Below are positions 1-8,036 of a stretch of DNA of 64,000 nt, one piece after another. Under the pieces are notes generated by a model. It saw nothing but the letters and a program-made list of their open reading frames with translations, was not told the DNA's origin and ran no database searches. Numbering within the stretch: the first letter of the stretch is position 1; every line of letters starts with the position of its first letter. Location of the stretch: the NCBI GenBank assembly GCA_041653935.1, contig JBAZEO010000001.1, forward strand, positions 186,001-250,000, in the 5' to 3' direction. The DNA is from JAYEHL01 sp041653935 (GTDB taxonomy: Bacteria > Chloroflexota > Dehalococcoidia > E44-bin15). The translations under genes and the position numbers were made by a program.

Positions 1-1
1 C

Positions 2-1024
2 CTCGTGGCCTTAGGTACCGTTGCTGATATGGTTTCACTCCTTGGTGAAAATAGATATTTAGTCAAACAAGGGCTGGAGGCACTGCGTAAGACGAAGCGG
101 GTTGGTATTAAAGAATTGGCTAAATGTGCAGGCATACCTGTATCGGCTATCGATACCGATGTAATATCATGGGTGTTGGCTCCCAGGCTGAACGCAGCGG
201 GGCGCCTTGATCATGCGGGCATCGGATTGAAGCTGCTATCTACGGATTCGGTGGAGGAAGCAAGAAATCTTGCCGATTCTCTCGAGAGGAAAAACAGCGA
301 ACGCCAGCGTCTGACGGAAGTTTTAATTACTAAGGCTAAGCAACAGATTACCGGAGAGCGTGTTGATTCTCCGCTGATCATGGTGGGCGGGCAGGATTTC
401 CACAGCGGAGTTGTTGGGGTGGTGGCGGGCAAATTAGCCGAAGAATTCTATCGCCCGGCTGTAGTGTTTGAACAGGGTAGTGAATGGACCAAGGGCAGTG
501 CCAGAAGCGTGCCCCAGGTTAGCATTATAGATGCCTTGGGTGAATGTGACGATATTCTGTATCGTTATGGGGGACACCCTATGGCGGCAGGATTTACAAT
601 AGCTACCGATAAATTAAACGAGCTGCGTATGAGGTTGACGGAGCGAATTACAGAACAGATGGATTTATTCAAGATTCAGCCTCATATTTCAATTGATGCC
701 GAAGTTCTTCTATCCGAATTGCAGGGGAATACTTTCAAGATGATTGAGCAGCTGGCGCCGTTCGGCTCTGCGAATCCGTATCCGACTTTCCTGGCGCGAA
801 ATATTATCGTTGACGATTGTAAGTGTGTCGGCAATAACGGGGATCATCTCAAGTTAAAACTGAGCGATAGCAAAACAAAATGGGATGGTATCGCTTTTAA
901 AATGGGAAGATTTATGAAAGATGTGAGCCCTCGTATTGATATTGTATTCAATCTCCAGATTAACGAATGGCGTGGCAGGGCCTCTCTTCAGCTGAACATA
1001 ATCGATTTCCTCCCATCCAATTGA
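2..1024 (+). CDS. recJ: Single-stranded-DNA exonuclease RecJ, C-terminal part (5' end outside window)
   Basis: RecJ degrades single-stranded DNA 5' to 3' in recombination and mismatch repair. The frame is open from base 2, so the gene is cut by the window edge, and the N-terminal DHH motifs are not visible. What is seen is the ALGTVADMV block that ends the DHH core, the linker, the DHHA1 domain with its GGHPMAAGF signature near visible residues 190-200, and the C-terminal OB-like domain ending in an isolated TGA at 1022-1024. About 340 residues are visible, against 550-580 for a full RecJ. A gap of about 100 bp separates it from the recombinase gene. The assignment is firm from the DHHA1 motif and domain order. 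Confidence 0.9.
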   Translation, partial: LVALGTVADMVSLLGENRYLVKQGLEALRKTKRVGIKELAKCAGIPVSAIDTDVISWVLAPRLNAAGRLDHAGIGLKLLSTDSVEEARNLADSLERKNSERQRLTEVLITKAKQQITGERVDSPLIMVGGQDFHSGVVGVVAGKLAEEFYRPAVVFEQGSEWTKGSARSVPQVSIIDALGECDDILYRYGGHPMAAGFTIATDKLNELRMRLTERITEQMDLFKIQPHISIDAEVLLSELQGNTFKMIEQLAPFGSANPYPTFLARNIIVDDCKCVGNNGDHLKLKLSDSKTKWDGIAFKMGRFMKDVSPRIDIVFNLQINEWRGRASLQLNIIDFLPSN

Positions 1025-1121
1025 GATATAGAATATCAAAGCTATTTGTAACTTCGGCTAGTGCATTTTCACCAACGTTATGTTAAAATGGCTTCACTAT
1101 AAATTGCCAAAGGAGCAATGA

Positions 1122-2033
1122 ATGAGGGATCTAGTCAAAGCCTTTCTGGATTACTTGGCAATAGAGAAAGGCTTTTCCGCTAATACGGTTGGCGCTTACA
1201 GAAATGATTTGGATCAGTTAGCTGGTTTTATTGAGGGAATGGCATCTGCAAAAGGATTTAAAGCAGAATGGTTGTCGGTAGACCGTAATTTACTGATTAA
1301 TTATATAATCGATTTGAAGGATAGGAACTATTCATCGGCTACTGTAGCCAGGAAAGTAGCGTCAGTAAAATCGTTCTTTGCTTTTCTAGTTGCTGAAAGA
1401 AAGATTCAGAACGATCCTACCGAGAATATCAGTTCCCCCAAGGTAAATAAGTCACTGCCGAAGCCGCTGTCATTAGCCGAGATTGACATATTGTTGGCTG
1501 AACCGGCAAAGTCGTCGACGCCTGAAGCCATGAGAGATGTTGCCATGTTTGAGTTGCTTTACGCAAGCGGCATGAGGGTTTCAGAGCTCATGGATTTAAA
1601 TATAAATGACATAAATCTTAAGGCTGGCTTTGTGCGTTGTCTGGGTAAAGGTTCAAAGGAGCGAATCATACCAATCCATGATAGGGCGGTGCGTAGTGTT
1701 AAAGAATATATCTCAGAGGCGCGTCCGCATCTTTTAAAAGGTAAGGAAGAGCAGGCACTTTTTTTAAACAGACGGGGAGACCGATTAACAAGACAGGGGT
1801 TCTGGCTGATATTAAAAGGACATGCCAAGTCTGCTGGGATTAAGAAAGTAGTGACACCGCATACCCTGAGACACAGTTTCGCAACGCATATATTGAACGG
1901 TGGTGCGGATTTGCGGGCGGTTCAGGAGCTTCTCGGTCATGCTAATATATCTTCGACACAGATATATACGCATCTGACAAGCGAGCATGTTCGGCATGCT
2001 TATGATAAGGCGCATCCAAGGGCTGAAAAATAA
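1122..2033 (+). CDS. xerD: Tyrosine recombinase, XerD/XerC type
   Basis: Site-specific recombinase that would resolve chromosome dimers at dif before division. The 303 residues match Xer length. An N-terminal SAM-like core-binding domain (about 1-100) precedes the catalytic domain. The full active-site set is visible: R152 in GMRVSEL, K176 in GKGSKER, H247 and R250 in PHTLRH, H273 in LLGH and the nucleophile Y282. The spacing is nearly that of XerD. The start at 1122 has an AGGAG Shine-Dalgarno six bases upstream, whereas the ATG at 1118 is out of frame. Whether it acts as XerC, XerD or a single XerH/XerS-like enzyme cannot be told from this window. Nothing around it suggests a mobile-element integrase. 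Confidence 0.85.
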   Translation: MRDLVKAFLDYLAIEKGFSANTVGAYRNDLDQLAGFIEGMASAKGFKAEWLSVDRNLLINYIIDLKDRNYSSATVARKVASVKSFFAFLVAERKIQNDPTENISSPKVNKSLPKPLSLAEIDILLAEPAKSSTPEAMRDVAMFELLYASGMRVSELMDLNINDINLKAGFVRCLGKGSKERIIPIHDRAVRSVKEYISEARPHLLKGKEEQALFLNRRGDRLTRQGFWLILKGHAKSAGIKKVVTPHTLRHSFATHILNGGADLRAVQELLGHANISSTQIYTHLTSEHVRHAYDKAHPRAEK

Positions 2034-2055
2034 CAAAAATCGTTGAAGGAGTTAT

Positions 2056-2253
2056 ATGGCAAGCGAGACTATTAAAGGAATTATGATCGGGGTAAGGGAT
2101 GGTGTGAATGGTCCGGTTCTTGTTATCAATATAAAGGGGCAGGAAAAGAAATTAGATTTGAAATGTAATGTCAGCATAGACTTCGCCTTTAAAAGGATGA
2201 ATACTCCTGTAACATGTCAGGTAGATGATGGGAAAGTGGTAAAGGTGAGCTAG
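2056..2253 (+). CDS. Small unknown protein, 65 residues
   Basis: I do not recognise this protein. It has a good AAGGAG Shine-Dalgarno seven bases before the ATG and a length and composition consistent with a small, mostly beta-strand domain: alternating hydrophobic and charged residues, one Cys, no membrane segment and no signal peptide. It follows the recombinase by 22 bases, and its stop is separated by one base from the next start, so the three genes and uvrC probably share a transcript. The context (recombination and repair genes) is the only functional hint. It is probably real because of the ribosome-binding site and the tight packing. Confidence 0.6.
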   Translation: MASETIKGIMIGVRDGVNGPVLVINIKGQEKKLDLKCNVSIDFAFKRMNTPVTCQVDDGKVVKVS

Positions 2254-2254
2254 A

Positions 2255-2572
2255 ATGACAAAAAGATCTCATGATATTGCTTCAAGACAGGCAGCAATCA
2301 GCAGGGAAAGAAAAAGGAAAAAGAAGTCTCAAACTTCTGAAAAGCAGGTGGAATCATCTGGTGCTCCCGCTCCGGTTGATGTCGCGTCCGGTTCGCCGGT
2401 TGCGAGTTCCAATGTCGTTCAGTCGCCAGCATATAGTGTTTCGACGAAATCTTCTCAAACAATTCAATTAGATGAGAATAGATACCAGTACGTTATTAGA
2501 GATTTGCGCAAGATCGCTATAATTGCGGCTCCTCTTATAGTCATCCTAATTATTCTTGCATTTGTGCTCTAA
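2255..2572 (+). CDS. Unknown protein with a single C-terminal membrane anchor, 105 residues
   Basis: No family recognised. The first 25 residues are strongly basic (many Lys and Arg). Residues about 30-65 are a low-complexity Ser/Pro/Ala/Val stretch, probably disordered. Residues about 87-105 form one hydrophobic segment that ends the protein (IVILIILAFVL). It therefore looks like a tail-anchored inner-membrane protein with a cytoplasmic basic head. It starts one base after the preceding small gene, with a purine-rich ribosome-binding site inside that gene, and ends 16 bases before uvrC. A second open frame overlaps part of it, but only this frame has the membrane segment. Confidence 0.6.
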   Translation: MTKRSHDIASRQAAISRERKRKKKSQTSEKQVESSGAPAPVDVASGSPVASSNVVQSPAYSVSTKSSQTIQLDENRYQYVIRDLRKIAIIAAPLIVILIILAFVL

Positions 2573-2588
2573 TTCAGGAAAGTAGCTC

Positions 2589-4406
2589 ATGGACAATAAG
2601 CGCTTGCAAAAGCAGCTTGATGCATTGCCTCAACAATACGGTGTATATATTTTTAAAGATCGTTCAGGTAGCGTAGTTTATGTTGGTAAGGCTACTAACC
2701 TCCGCAGTCGGGTAAGAAGCTACTTTAGTACGCAAGAAGGATTGTCTCATAAACAACTTCGGATGCTCTCCCATATAGACGAATTCGAATTTATTGTTAC
2801 TGATTCGGAATCGGAGGCGTTGATCCTCGAGTGCAACCTGATCAAGAAATATCGGCCTCGATATAATGTACGCCTTAAAGATGACAAGACATATCCATAC
2901 CTCAAGATAAATATTCAGGATGACTGGCCGAAGATTTACGTTACCAGACATTTAGAAAAGGATGGCTCGCGCTACTTTGGGCCATACGCAAGCGCTCAAT
3001 CTGTCAGAAGGACTCTGAATGTATTAAAGCAACTCTTCCCATTCCGATCCTGCAAGCGAGTTATTACAGGCAAAGACCGAAGGCCGTGTTTGGAATATTA
3101 TATCCATCGTTGTTGCGGGCCGTGTGTGGGGGATGTGTCTGAGGAAGAATACAGGGCGATAATAAATCAGGTGATCATGTTTTTGGAGGGTAAGCGGGAG
3201 AATGTAATAAGGGAACTGCGACTGGAGATGGCATCGGCTGCGGGTTGTATGGATTATGAGCGGGCGGCGGTGTTGCGTGATCAGATACGATCGGTTGAGA
3301 TGGTTACGGAGCATCAAAAGGTATCCGCTGCTGAAGGGGACGATCAGGATGTCATCGCATTTGCTAAAGACCATGATCAAGCGTATGTAGAGGTCTTCTT
3401 TATAAGGGAAGGCAAACTTGTCGAAAGAGACAACTTTATTGTACAGGGTGTGCAAGATGAGGACACAGGGAAAATCATGGCAAGCTTCCTCAATCAGTTC
3501 TACAGTTCGGCGTCTTATATACCGCCTTTAATACTGCTGCAATATCAACCGGATGATTTCTTCACTCTCGAGGAATGGCTCTCTAGCAGGCGTGGTTCAA
3601 AAGTCAGGCTGTACGTTCCTTTCCGCGGTGAGAAGAAGAAGCTGGTAGACATGGTTGCTGAAAACGCTATTTTAGGGATAGAGCAGGTAATTGTTAAGCA
3701 TCTTTCAGATACTGATAAAGCGGAATCTGCGTTAGCAGCGTTGAAAGATGCGCTGCATCTACCAAACATGCCGCGGCGGATTGAATGTTATGATATCTCA
3801 AATATTCAAGGTAAAGCGGCTGTCGGCAGCATGGTTGTCTTTGAAAATGGACAGCACGAGAAGGCGCATTACAGACGTTTCCGCATCAGAACTGTCGAAG
3901 GCATAGATGATTACGCTATGATGCAGGAGGTTTTGCGGAGGCGTTTCAGTAAAGTTGCCCAGGAGGAAGGTTCATGGGGATTGGTTCCTGATCTGGTAAT
4001 GATAGATGGAGGCAAGGGGCATCTAAATGCGGCTCTGGATGAAATGGATGATCTGGAGGTGAATTATATACCTGTTGCCAGCATCGCCAAAGAAAATGAG
4101 GAAATATTTCTGTCAGGAATGGAAGGGTCTGTAATTCTGCCGCGTGATTCCGAGGCGTTGCATCTTGTGCAGCGTGTTCGTGATGAGGCACATCGATTTG
4201 CTATCGGGTATCATCAGCAGGTGCGCACGAAGGAATCGATGAGATCTGCGCTGGATAGTGTTTCCGGCATAGGGCCGAAGCGCAAGAAGGCATTGCTCAG
4301 AAAGTTCGGGTCGGTGAAGGGGATACGAGAGGCGGTTGTCGATGACATCGCAGCGGTTCCAGGGATGACGCGCCCGCTGGCCGAGAGATTGAAAGAGAAT
4401 TTGTAA
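2589..4406 (+). CDS. uvrC: UvrABC excinuclease subunit C
   Basis: UvrC makes the two incisions flanking a DNA lesion once UvrB has been loaded. The 605 residues carry the family order. An N-terminal GIY-YIG nuclease domain (YGVYIFK at 17-23, YVGKATNLRSRVRSYF just after) comes first, followed by four Cys near residues 156-178. A UVR/UvrB-binding motif (MDYERAAVLRDQI, about 218-230) is next, then the RNase H-like C-terminal nuclease with IECYDISNIQG and DLVMIDGGKGHL, and tandem helix-hairpin-helix segments (SGIGPKRKKALLRKFG). The start at 2589 is supported by CAGGAAAG upstream. It converges on the flavoprotein operon with seven bases between stops and no clear terminator there. Confidence 0.95.
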   Translation: MDNKRLQKQLDALPQQYGVYIFKDRSGSVVYVGKATNLRSRVRSYFSTQEGLSHKQLRMLSHIDEFEFIVTDSESEALILECNLIKKYRPRYNVRLKDDKTYPYLKINIQDDWPKIYVTRHLEKDGSRYFGPYASAQSVRRTLNVLKQLFPFRSCKRVITGKDRRPCLEYYIHRCCGPCVGDVSEEEYRAIINQVIMFLEGKRENVIRELRLEMASAAGCMDYERAAVLRDQIRSVEMVTEHQKVSAAEGDDQDVIAFAKDHDQAYVEVFFIREGKLVERDNFIVQGVQDEDTGKIMASFLNQFYSSASYIPPLILLQYQPDDFFTLEEWLSSRRGSKVRLYVPFRGEKKKLVDMVAENAILGIEQVIVKHLSDTDKAESALAALKDALHLPNMPRRIECYDISNIQGKAAVGSMVVFENGQHEKAHYRRFRIRTVEGIDDYAMMQEVLRRRFSKVAQEEGSWGLVPDLVMIDGGKGHLNAALDEMDDLEVNYIPVASIAKENEEIFLSGMEGSVILPRDSEALHLVQRVRDEAHRFAIGYHQQVRTKESMRSALDSVSGIGPKRKKALLRKFGSVKGIREAVVDDIAAVPGMTRPLAERLKENL

Positions 4407-4413
4407 AGGTAAT

Positions 4414-5397
4414 TTAACCGATAATCCTGCCGATTCTCCCGTTTTTCGCTAATATCGCCTCAGCATCGTGTACAATCGTATCTATAAGCTCCTTAACGCT
4501 GATCACGCTATCTATCATGCCCACTGCCAGCGAGCCGCCTGCTATCCGCAGCGCAACCTCCACGTTTATCCCGCTGTCCCAGTCGATCTCGCCACTCGGA
4601 GTATGACCGAACATTGTGCTTTCCAGGTGCTGAAGCCATTTATCTAAAGGCATATCGCCTTTACTGCCCATAAGCTTTGCGTATTCCTCGGGTTTGGGTG
4701 GCGTCAGTGCCTGCTTGCGGTATTCATCATCCCACGGTTTCGCCTCTATGAGCTTGCGCTTATAGCTGTCGGAAACCGGGCATTCGGTAGTCGCGAGGAA
4801 TCGCGTTCCCATGTAAATACCCTCCGCTCCCATGCACAGCGCGGCGATGAGGCCGCGCGCGTCACCGATGCCTCCGGCAGCGATTATCGGTATCTTGATC
4901 ATTCGAGCAGCGGTTGTAATGCTGGTCAATGTCGGAAGCTGGAAGATGCTTTTAAAAGCTGTACCTTCAAGCCCGACGATGACTACAGCATCGGCTCCCT
5001 GGCGCTCGGCTGCTAGAGCGTGCTGTATCGAGGCTACCTTGTGCACCCACTTAAGTCCGGCTTCCTTGATTCGCTTGCCGTGATCGTCGGCGCGGAATGC
5101 CGAGGTAAATATAATAGGCACACGCTCCTCGATAGCTACCTCACGAAGTATTTCCACGTTGGGGCACATTCCTATAGAGAAGTTCACACCGAAAGGAGCA
5201 TCTGTCATCGAGCGCGCTTTCCGTATATCGTCCCTCAGGCGCTGCGGCGTGCGCAGTGCGCTGCCGGTGATTATCCCGAAGCCGCCTGCCGCAGACACGG
5301 GTGCTGCCAATACAGATGTTCCAAAGCCGCCGAAAGCCCCCTGTATTATCGGGTATCTGCAACCGAGAAGCTCAGTTATTCTGGTATTCCAGTTCAT
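4414..5397 (-). CDS. Nitronate-monooxygenase-like flavoprotein, copy 1 (TIM barrel)
   Basis: Member of the 2-nitropropane dioxygenase/nitronate monooxygenase/FabK superfamily, FMN-dependent TIM barrels. Visible hallmarks are the N-terminal YPIIQGAFGG, AAPVSAAGGFG, the phosphate-binding AAGGIGDARG (173-182) and GAEGIYMGTRF. The canonical EAGGH motif that carries the catalytic His of nitronate monooxygenases is replaced by EGTAFKS (144-150), so the nitronate-oxidising activity is doubtful. It is the last gene of a minus-strand operon with a SnoaL-like gene (12-base gap) and a clear paralog of the same length (327). A possible role is an oxidoreductase on an unknown substrate. Confidence 0.75.
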   Translation of the reverse strand: MNWNTRITELLGCRYPIIQGAFGGFGTSVLAAPVSAAGGFGIITGSALRTPQRLRDDIRKARSMTDAPFGVNFSIGMCPNVEILREVAIEERVPIIFTSAFRADDHGKRIKEAGLKWVHKVASIQHALAAERQGADAVVIVGLEGTAFKSIFQLPTLTSITTAARMIKIPIIAAGGIGDARGLIAALCMGAEGIYMGTRFLATTECPVSDSYKRKLIEAKPWDDEYRKQALTPPKPEEYAKLMGSKGDMPLDKWLQHLESTMFGHTPSGEIDWDSGINVEVALRIAGGSLAVGMIDSVISVKELIDTIVHDAEAILAKNGRIGRIIG

Positions 5398-5409
5398 CCT
5401 ACACCTTCA

Positions 5410-5853
5410 TTATTTGACTGTGTTCCACTCTTCGCGCAGTCGGGTTATCTTAGTGCTTTTCTTGCGCCACTTTCCGTTCACTTTGACGTATTCGTCATTG
5501 TAGTAGCCCCAACCGTTTATAGACATCTTCGTCCCGAATATCAGATAGTCGTGCAAAGCCCAGATGCCTCTGGCGGTTCCGTCGCCGGTTATCTCGATCT
5601 CAGGGTTGTGGCCTTGATGAACAGTTACGATCTTTTTATTACCGGTGCTTTTGCTGAGAAACTCGATGATGGCTTCCCGCCCCTTTGGGTTGTCTGTGCC
5701 ATATTCCAGCGTTGCATCCTCGGTGAAACACTCGCGCAGCTCATCCCACAGTTTGTTGTCGACGCAGCGCCAGTATTTAGCTTTAAGCTTTTTAATCGCC
5801 TCGACGTCTTCGAGAACGCCGAGTCTTAGTTCGAGCTCTTCATTATCGCACAT
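5410..5853 (-). CDS. SnoaL-like / NTF2-fold protein
   Basis: The 147-residue protein fits the NTF2-like cone fold: an N-terminal helix with an Ala-Ile-Lys-x-Leu-Lys-x-x-Tyr-Trp pattern, the Trp-Asp-Glu-Leu-x-x-x-Phe-Thr-Glu-Asp-Ala block (about 36-49), and C-terminal beta-strands with paired aromatics (GWGYYNDEYVK, WRKKSTKI). Relatives include SnoaL polyketide cyclases, steroid isomerases and small dehydratases. The substrate cannot be inferred. A strong AGGAGG Shine-Dalgarno lies five bases before the ATG. It sits between two paralogous flavoproteins in one operon, suggesting that the three act on the same compound. Confidence 0.75.
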   Translation of the reverse strand: MCDNEELELRLGVLEDVEAIKKLKAKYWRCVDNKLWDELRECFTEDATLEYGTDNPKGREAIIEFLSKSTGNKKIVTVHQGHNPEIEITGDGTARGIWALHDYLIFGTKMSINGWGYYNDEYVKVNGKWRKKSTKITRLREEWNTVK

Positions 5854-5884
5854 GGATACCTCCTGGATTCTTAAATATCGATGA

Positions 5885-6868
5885 TTACAGCACCAGTTTG
5901 CCGATGTTGCCCTCTTTTGCCAGTATTGCCTCGGCTTCGCGGATGATGGTATTGATCAATTCCTTGCAGCTTACTACGCTGTCGATGACACCGACGGCAA
6001 GCGAGCCGCCCGTCACGTGCGTCGCCACCTCCTCGTCGTAGTCCTTCTGCCAGTCGATATTGAGCTCCGACGAACGTTTAAAGGAGTGCTTCTCTACCAT
6101 CTTGAGCCATTCGTCCTGCGGGATCTTGCCCTTCATTTTGAGTATCTCTTCGTACTGCTCGTTCCGCGTCACGTTGAGTATACGGTCGCGCACCTTGGGG
6201 TCCCAGGGCTGGGATTCGACTAGCTTCTGCTTATAGCGCGGCGATATAGGACACTCATCGGTGGCCATGAAGCGCGTGCCCATATAGATAGCCTCGGCGC
6301 CCATGCCCATTGCTCCTAGCATCCCGCGCGCGTCGCCTATGCCGCCGGCGGCGATGAGCGGAACCTTTATCAATTTAATGGCGTTGGTGATGCTGATGAG
6401 CGTCGGCAGCTGCTCCACGCTTTTGAAGCCGGTTCCCTCCATGCCCACAATGACAATCGCGTCGGCTCCGTGGCGCTCGGCGGCGATGGCATGCCTCACC
6501 GTCGCCACTTTATGTATCCATACCTTGCCGGCTTCATGAACCTTCTTGCCGATATCGTCGGCGCGGTAAACTGCGGTGAAGATCACTGGAATGTCTTCGG
6601 CTAGTGCGACTTCGAGCATCTCGTTTATCGAGGCGCTGGCGCCGACGGACAGATTCACTCCGAAAGGCTTAGCAGTCATCGATTTGGCTTTGCGGATATC
6701 TTCCTTTAATCGTTCGGGTGTTTTCAGCGCGCTGGCGGTTATCATGCCGAATCCGCCTGCATTTGATACCGGTGCGGCCAGTGCCGACGTGCCGAAGCCT
6801 CCGAACGCGCCCTCGATGATAGGGTATTTACATCCCAGCAGTTCGGTTACTTTTGTGTTCCAGTTCAT
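5885..6868 (-). CDS. Nitronate-monooxygenase-like flavoprotein, copy 2 (TIM barrel)
   Basis: Paralog of the flavoprotein at 4414-5397, same length (327) and colinear without gaps over the first 150 residues. It shares YPIIEGAFGGFGTS, SNAGGFGMITASALKTPERL, AAGGIGDARGMLGAM and GAEAIYMGTRFMATDECP. It also has the altered active-site motif EGTGFKS at 144-150 where nitronate monooxygenases have EAGGH. It is the first gene of the operon, with GGAGG seven bases before the ATG and a near-consensus promoter just upstream. The copies differ most in the C-terminal third, so they may have diverged in substrate. An enoyl-reductase-like role is an alternative. Confidence 0.75.
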   Translation of the reverse strand: MNWNTKVTELLGCKYPIIEGAFGGFGTSALAAPVSNAGGFGMITASALKTPERLKEDIRKAKSMTAKPFGVNLSVGASASINEMLEVALAEDIPVIFTAVYRADDIGKKVHEAGKVWIHKVATVRHAIAAERHGADAIVIVGMEGTGFKSVEQLPTLISITNAIKLIKVPLIAAGGIGDARGMLGAMGMGAEAIYMGTRFMATDECPISPRYKQKLVESQPWDPKVRDRILNVTRNEQYEEILKMKGKIPQDEWLKMVEKHSFKRSSELNIDWQKDYDEEVATHVTGGSLAVGVIDSVVSCKELINTIIREAEAILAKEGNIGKLVL

Positions 6869-6886
6869 TGCATATCCTCCGCATGA

Positions 6887-6915
6887 ATTATCTCAGGCGG
6901 TGCGTGCATAGTCAA
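6887..6915 (-). promoter_or_regulatory. Promoter of the flavoprotein/SnoaL operon
   Basis: On the minus strand TTGACT (6910-6915) and GATAAT (6887-6892) are separated by exactly 17 bases, close to the sigma-70-type consensus. The predicted start lies near 6880, about a dozen bases upstream of the ATG at 6868 and just before the GGAGG. No operator-like repeat is visible next to it. Confidence 0.65.
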
Positions 6916-7324
6916 CGCGATATGTTATTGAGCAGTGTATCGATCAACCCTCTGCTGTCCCTCTTGGAAGGGGGAAACAACAGCCGAACCACCTGTCAGT
7001 CCCCCATACGTTGGGGGACAAAAAGAAGGAGGGGACACCCCTAATACCCTGGCAGGAGATGAGTATCCTGCACCTCTTTGTTCAGCTAACCTCTTCGAGT
7101 GCCGTAGTAAATGTACGTGTTACAGCACTTAGTGAACCTTAGTGTATGTGCACGGACGAAGTGCCGTGCACATACAAACAATTTCGCGCGCCGCAGCTGT
7201 GAAAGGGTGGCGTATACTCTCCTCTCCCCCTCCGCAGGGAGAGGGTCAGGGTGAGGGCACTGAGCTTGATGATATCAAAGCATTGTGGTAGCCTTCAGGG
7301 GAAGACTGGTTTGCTGTTAAGTCG
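6916..7324. other. Gene-free interval with a cluster of short inverted repeats
   Basis: No convincing coding frame fills this interval. It holds at least three unrelated dyads. One is GTCCCCC...GGGGGAC at 6999-7019. A perfect 12-bp dyad GTATGTGCACGG/CCGTGCACATAC lies at 7144-7175 with an 8-base loop. The third is a CCTCTCCCC...GGGAGAGGGTCAGGG element at 7221-7257, of the kind often seen as dispersed intergenic repeats in bacterial genomes. Between 7030 and 7140 I see nothing. No terminal inverted repeats or target duplications define an insertion sequence. It probably accumulated non-coding repeat elements between two divergent transcription units. Confidence 0.55.
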
Positions 7325-7966
7325 ATGGATCTCACAAGGAACAAAGAGGAATTATTCAGAAGACTGCGCCGCGATATCAGTGACGAGAGTGTCCTCGACG
7401 CGATGTGGCGGATTCCGCGCGAGCTGTTCGTCACCGCTGTGAACTATCCCTATGCTTATGATGACCGCCCTCTGCCGATAGGGGAGGGGCAGACGATATC
7501 GCAGCCTTTCATAGTTGCTTTGATGACACAGGCTCTGGAGCTGGATGAGGGAAGTAAGGTACTGGAACTGGGGACGGGCAGCGGTTATCAGACGGCGATA
7601 CTTGCCGAGCTGGCCGAGCAGGTATATACGGTCGAGCGATTCCCTAGTTTGTCGAAGTCTGCCGAGATTATACTTAATAACATGGGTTACAGAAATATTT
7701 CGTTTTATGTGGCGTCGAATAGGCTCGGGTGTCCGGATAATGCTCCGTATGACGCGATACTGGTAACTGCAGCAGCTCCTAAGGTTCCGCAGATACTTGT
7801 TGATCAATTGAAGGTGGGCGGCAGGCTTGTTATCCCCGTTGGTTCCCGCTGGGAGCAGATGCTGCTAAAAGTAGTCAAGTGCGCTGAGGGAACGGAAACG
7901 GAGAACCTGACCTCGTGCCGCTTCGTGCCGCTGATCGGGGAGGACGCCTGGGACAGTGATGCATAA
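7325..7966 (+). CDS. pcm: Protein-L-isoaspartate O-methyltransferase family protein
   Basis: Repairs isoaspartyl residues in aged proteins by SAM-dependent methylation. The 213 residues show the family signatures: LPIGEGQTISQPFIVALMT (about 56-74), SAM-binding motif I VLELGTGSGYQTAILAELAE, YTVER after it, APYDAILVTAAAPKVP, and GGRLVIPVG. The GDG motif expected in the SAM pocket (HGDGW in E. coli) reads ASNR here, so the cofactor site is atypical. The ATG has no clear Shine-Dalgarno sequence. It stands alone, 70 bases before gatB, which has its own promoter. Confidence 0.85.
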   Translation: MDLTRNKEELFRRLRRDISDESVLDAMWRIPRELFVTAVNYPYAYDDRPLPIGEGQTISQPFIVALMTQALELDEGSKVLELGTGSGYQTAILAELAEQVYTVERFPSLSKSAEIILNNMGYRNISFYVASNRLGCPDNAPYDAILVTAAAPKVPQILVDQLKVGGRLVIPVGSRWEQMLLKVVKCAEGTETENLTSCRFVPLIGEDAWDSDA

Positions 7967-7999
7967 ATATTAATGAGATGGTCGTTTGGTGTTAGAAAC

Positions 8000-8028
8000 T
8001 TGTCCTAGTCTAAAAAGGTTGCTATACT
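8000..8028 (+). promoter_or_regulatory. Promoter of gatB, predicting a leaderless mRNA
   Basis: TTGTCC (8000-8005) and TATACT (8023-8028) are spaced by 17 bases. Transcription should start around 8035, only one or two bases before the gatB ATG at 8037, and no Shine-Dalgarno precedes that ATG. The simplest reading is a leaderless transcript covering gatB, secG and downstream genes. Confidence 0.6.
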
Positions 8029-8036
8029 ACCCACGT

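Noticed and set aside
1122..2033. Phage or island integrase
   Set aside because: Length and active-site spacing match Xer, and the surrounding genes are housekeeping repair genes.
5020..5829. Long plus-strand open frame of 269 codons
   Set aside because: It lies antisense across the flavoprotein and SnoaL-like genes, has no recognisable domain or ribosome-binding site, and the opposite strand is clearly coding.
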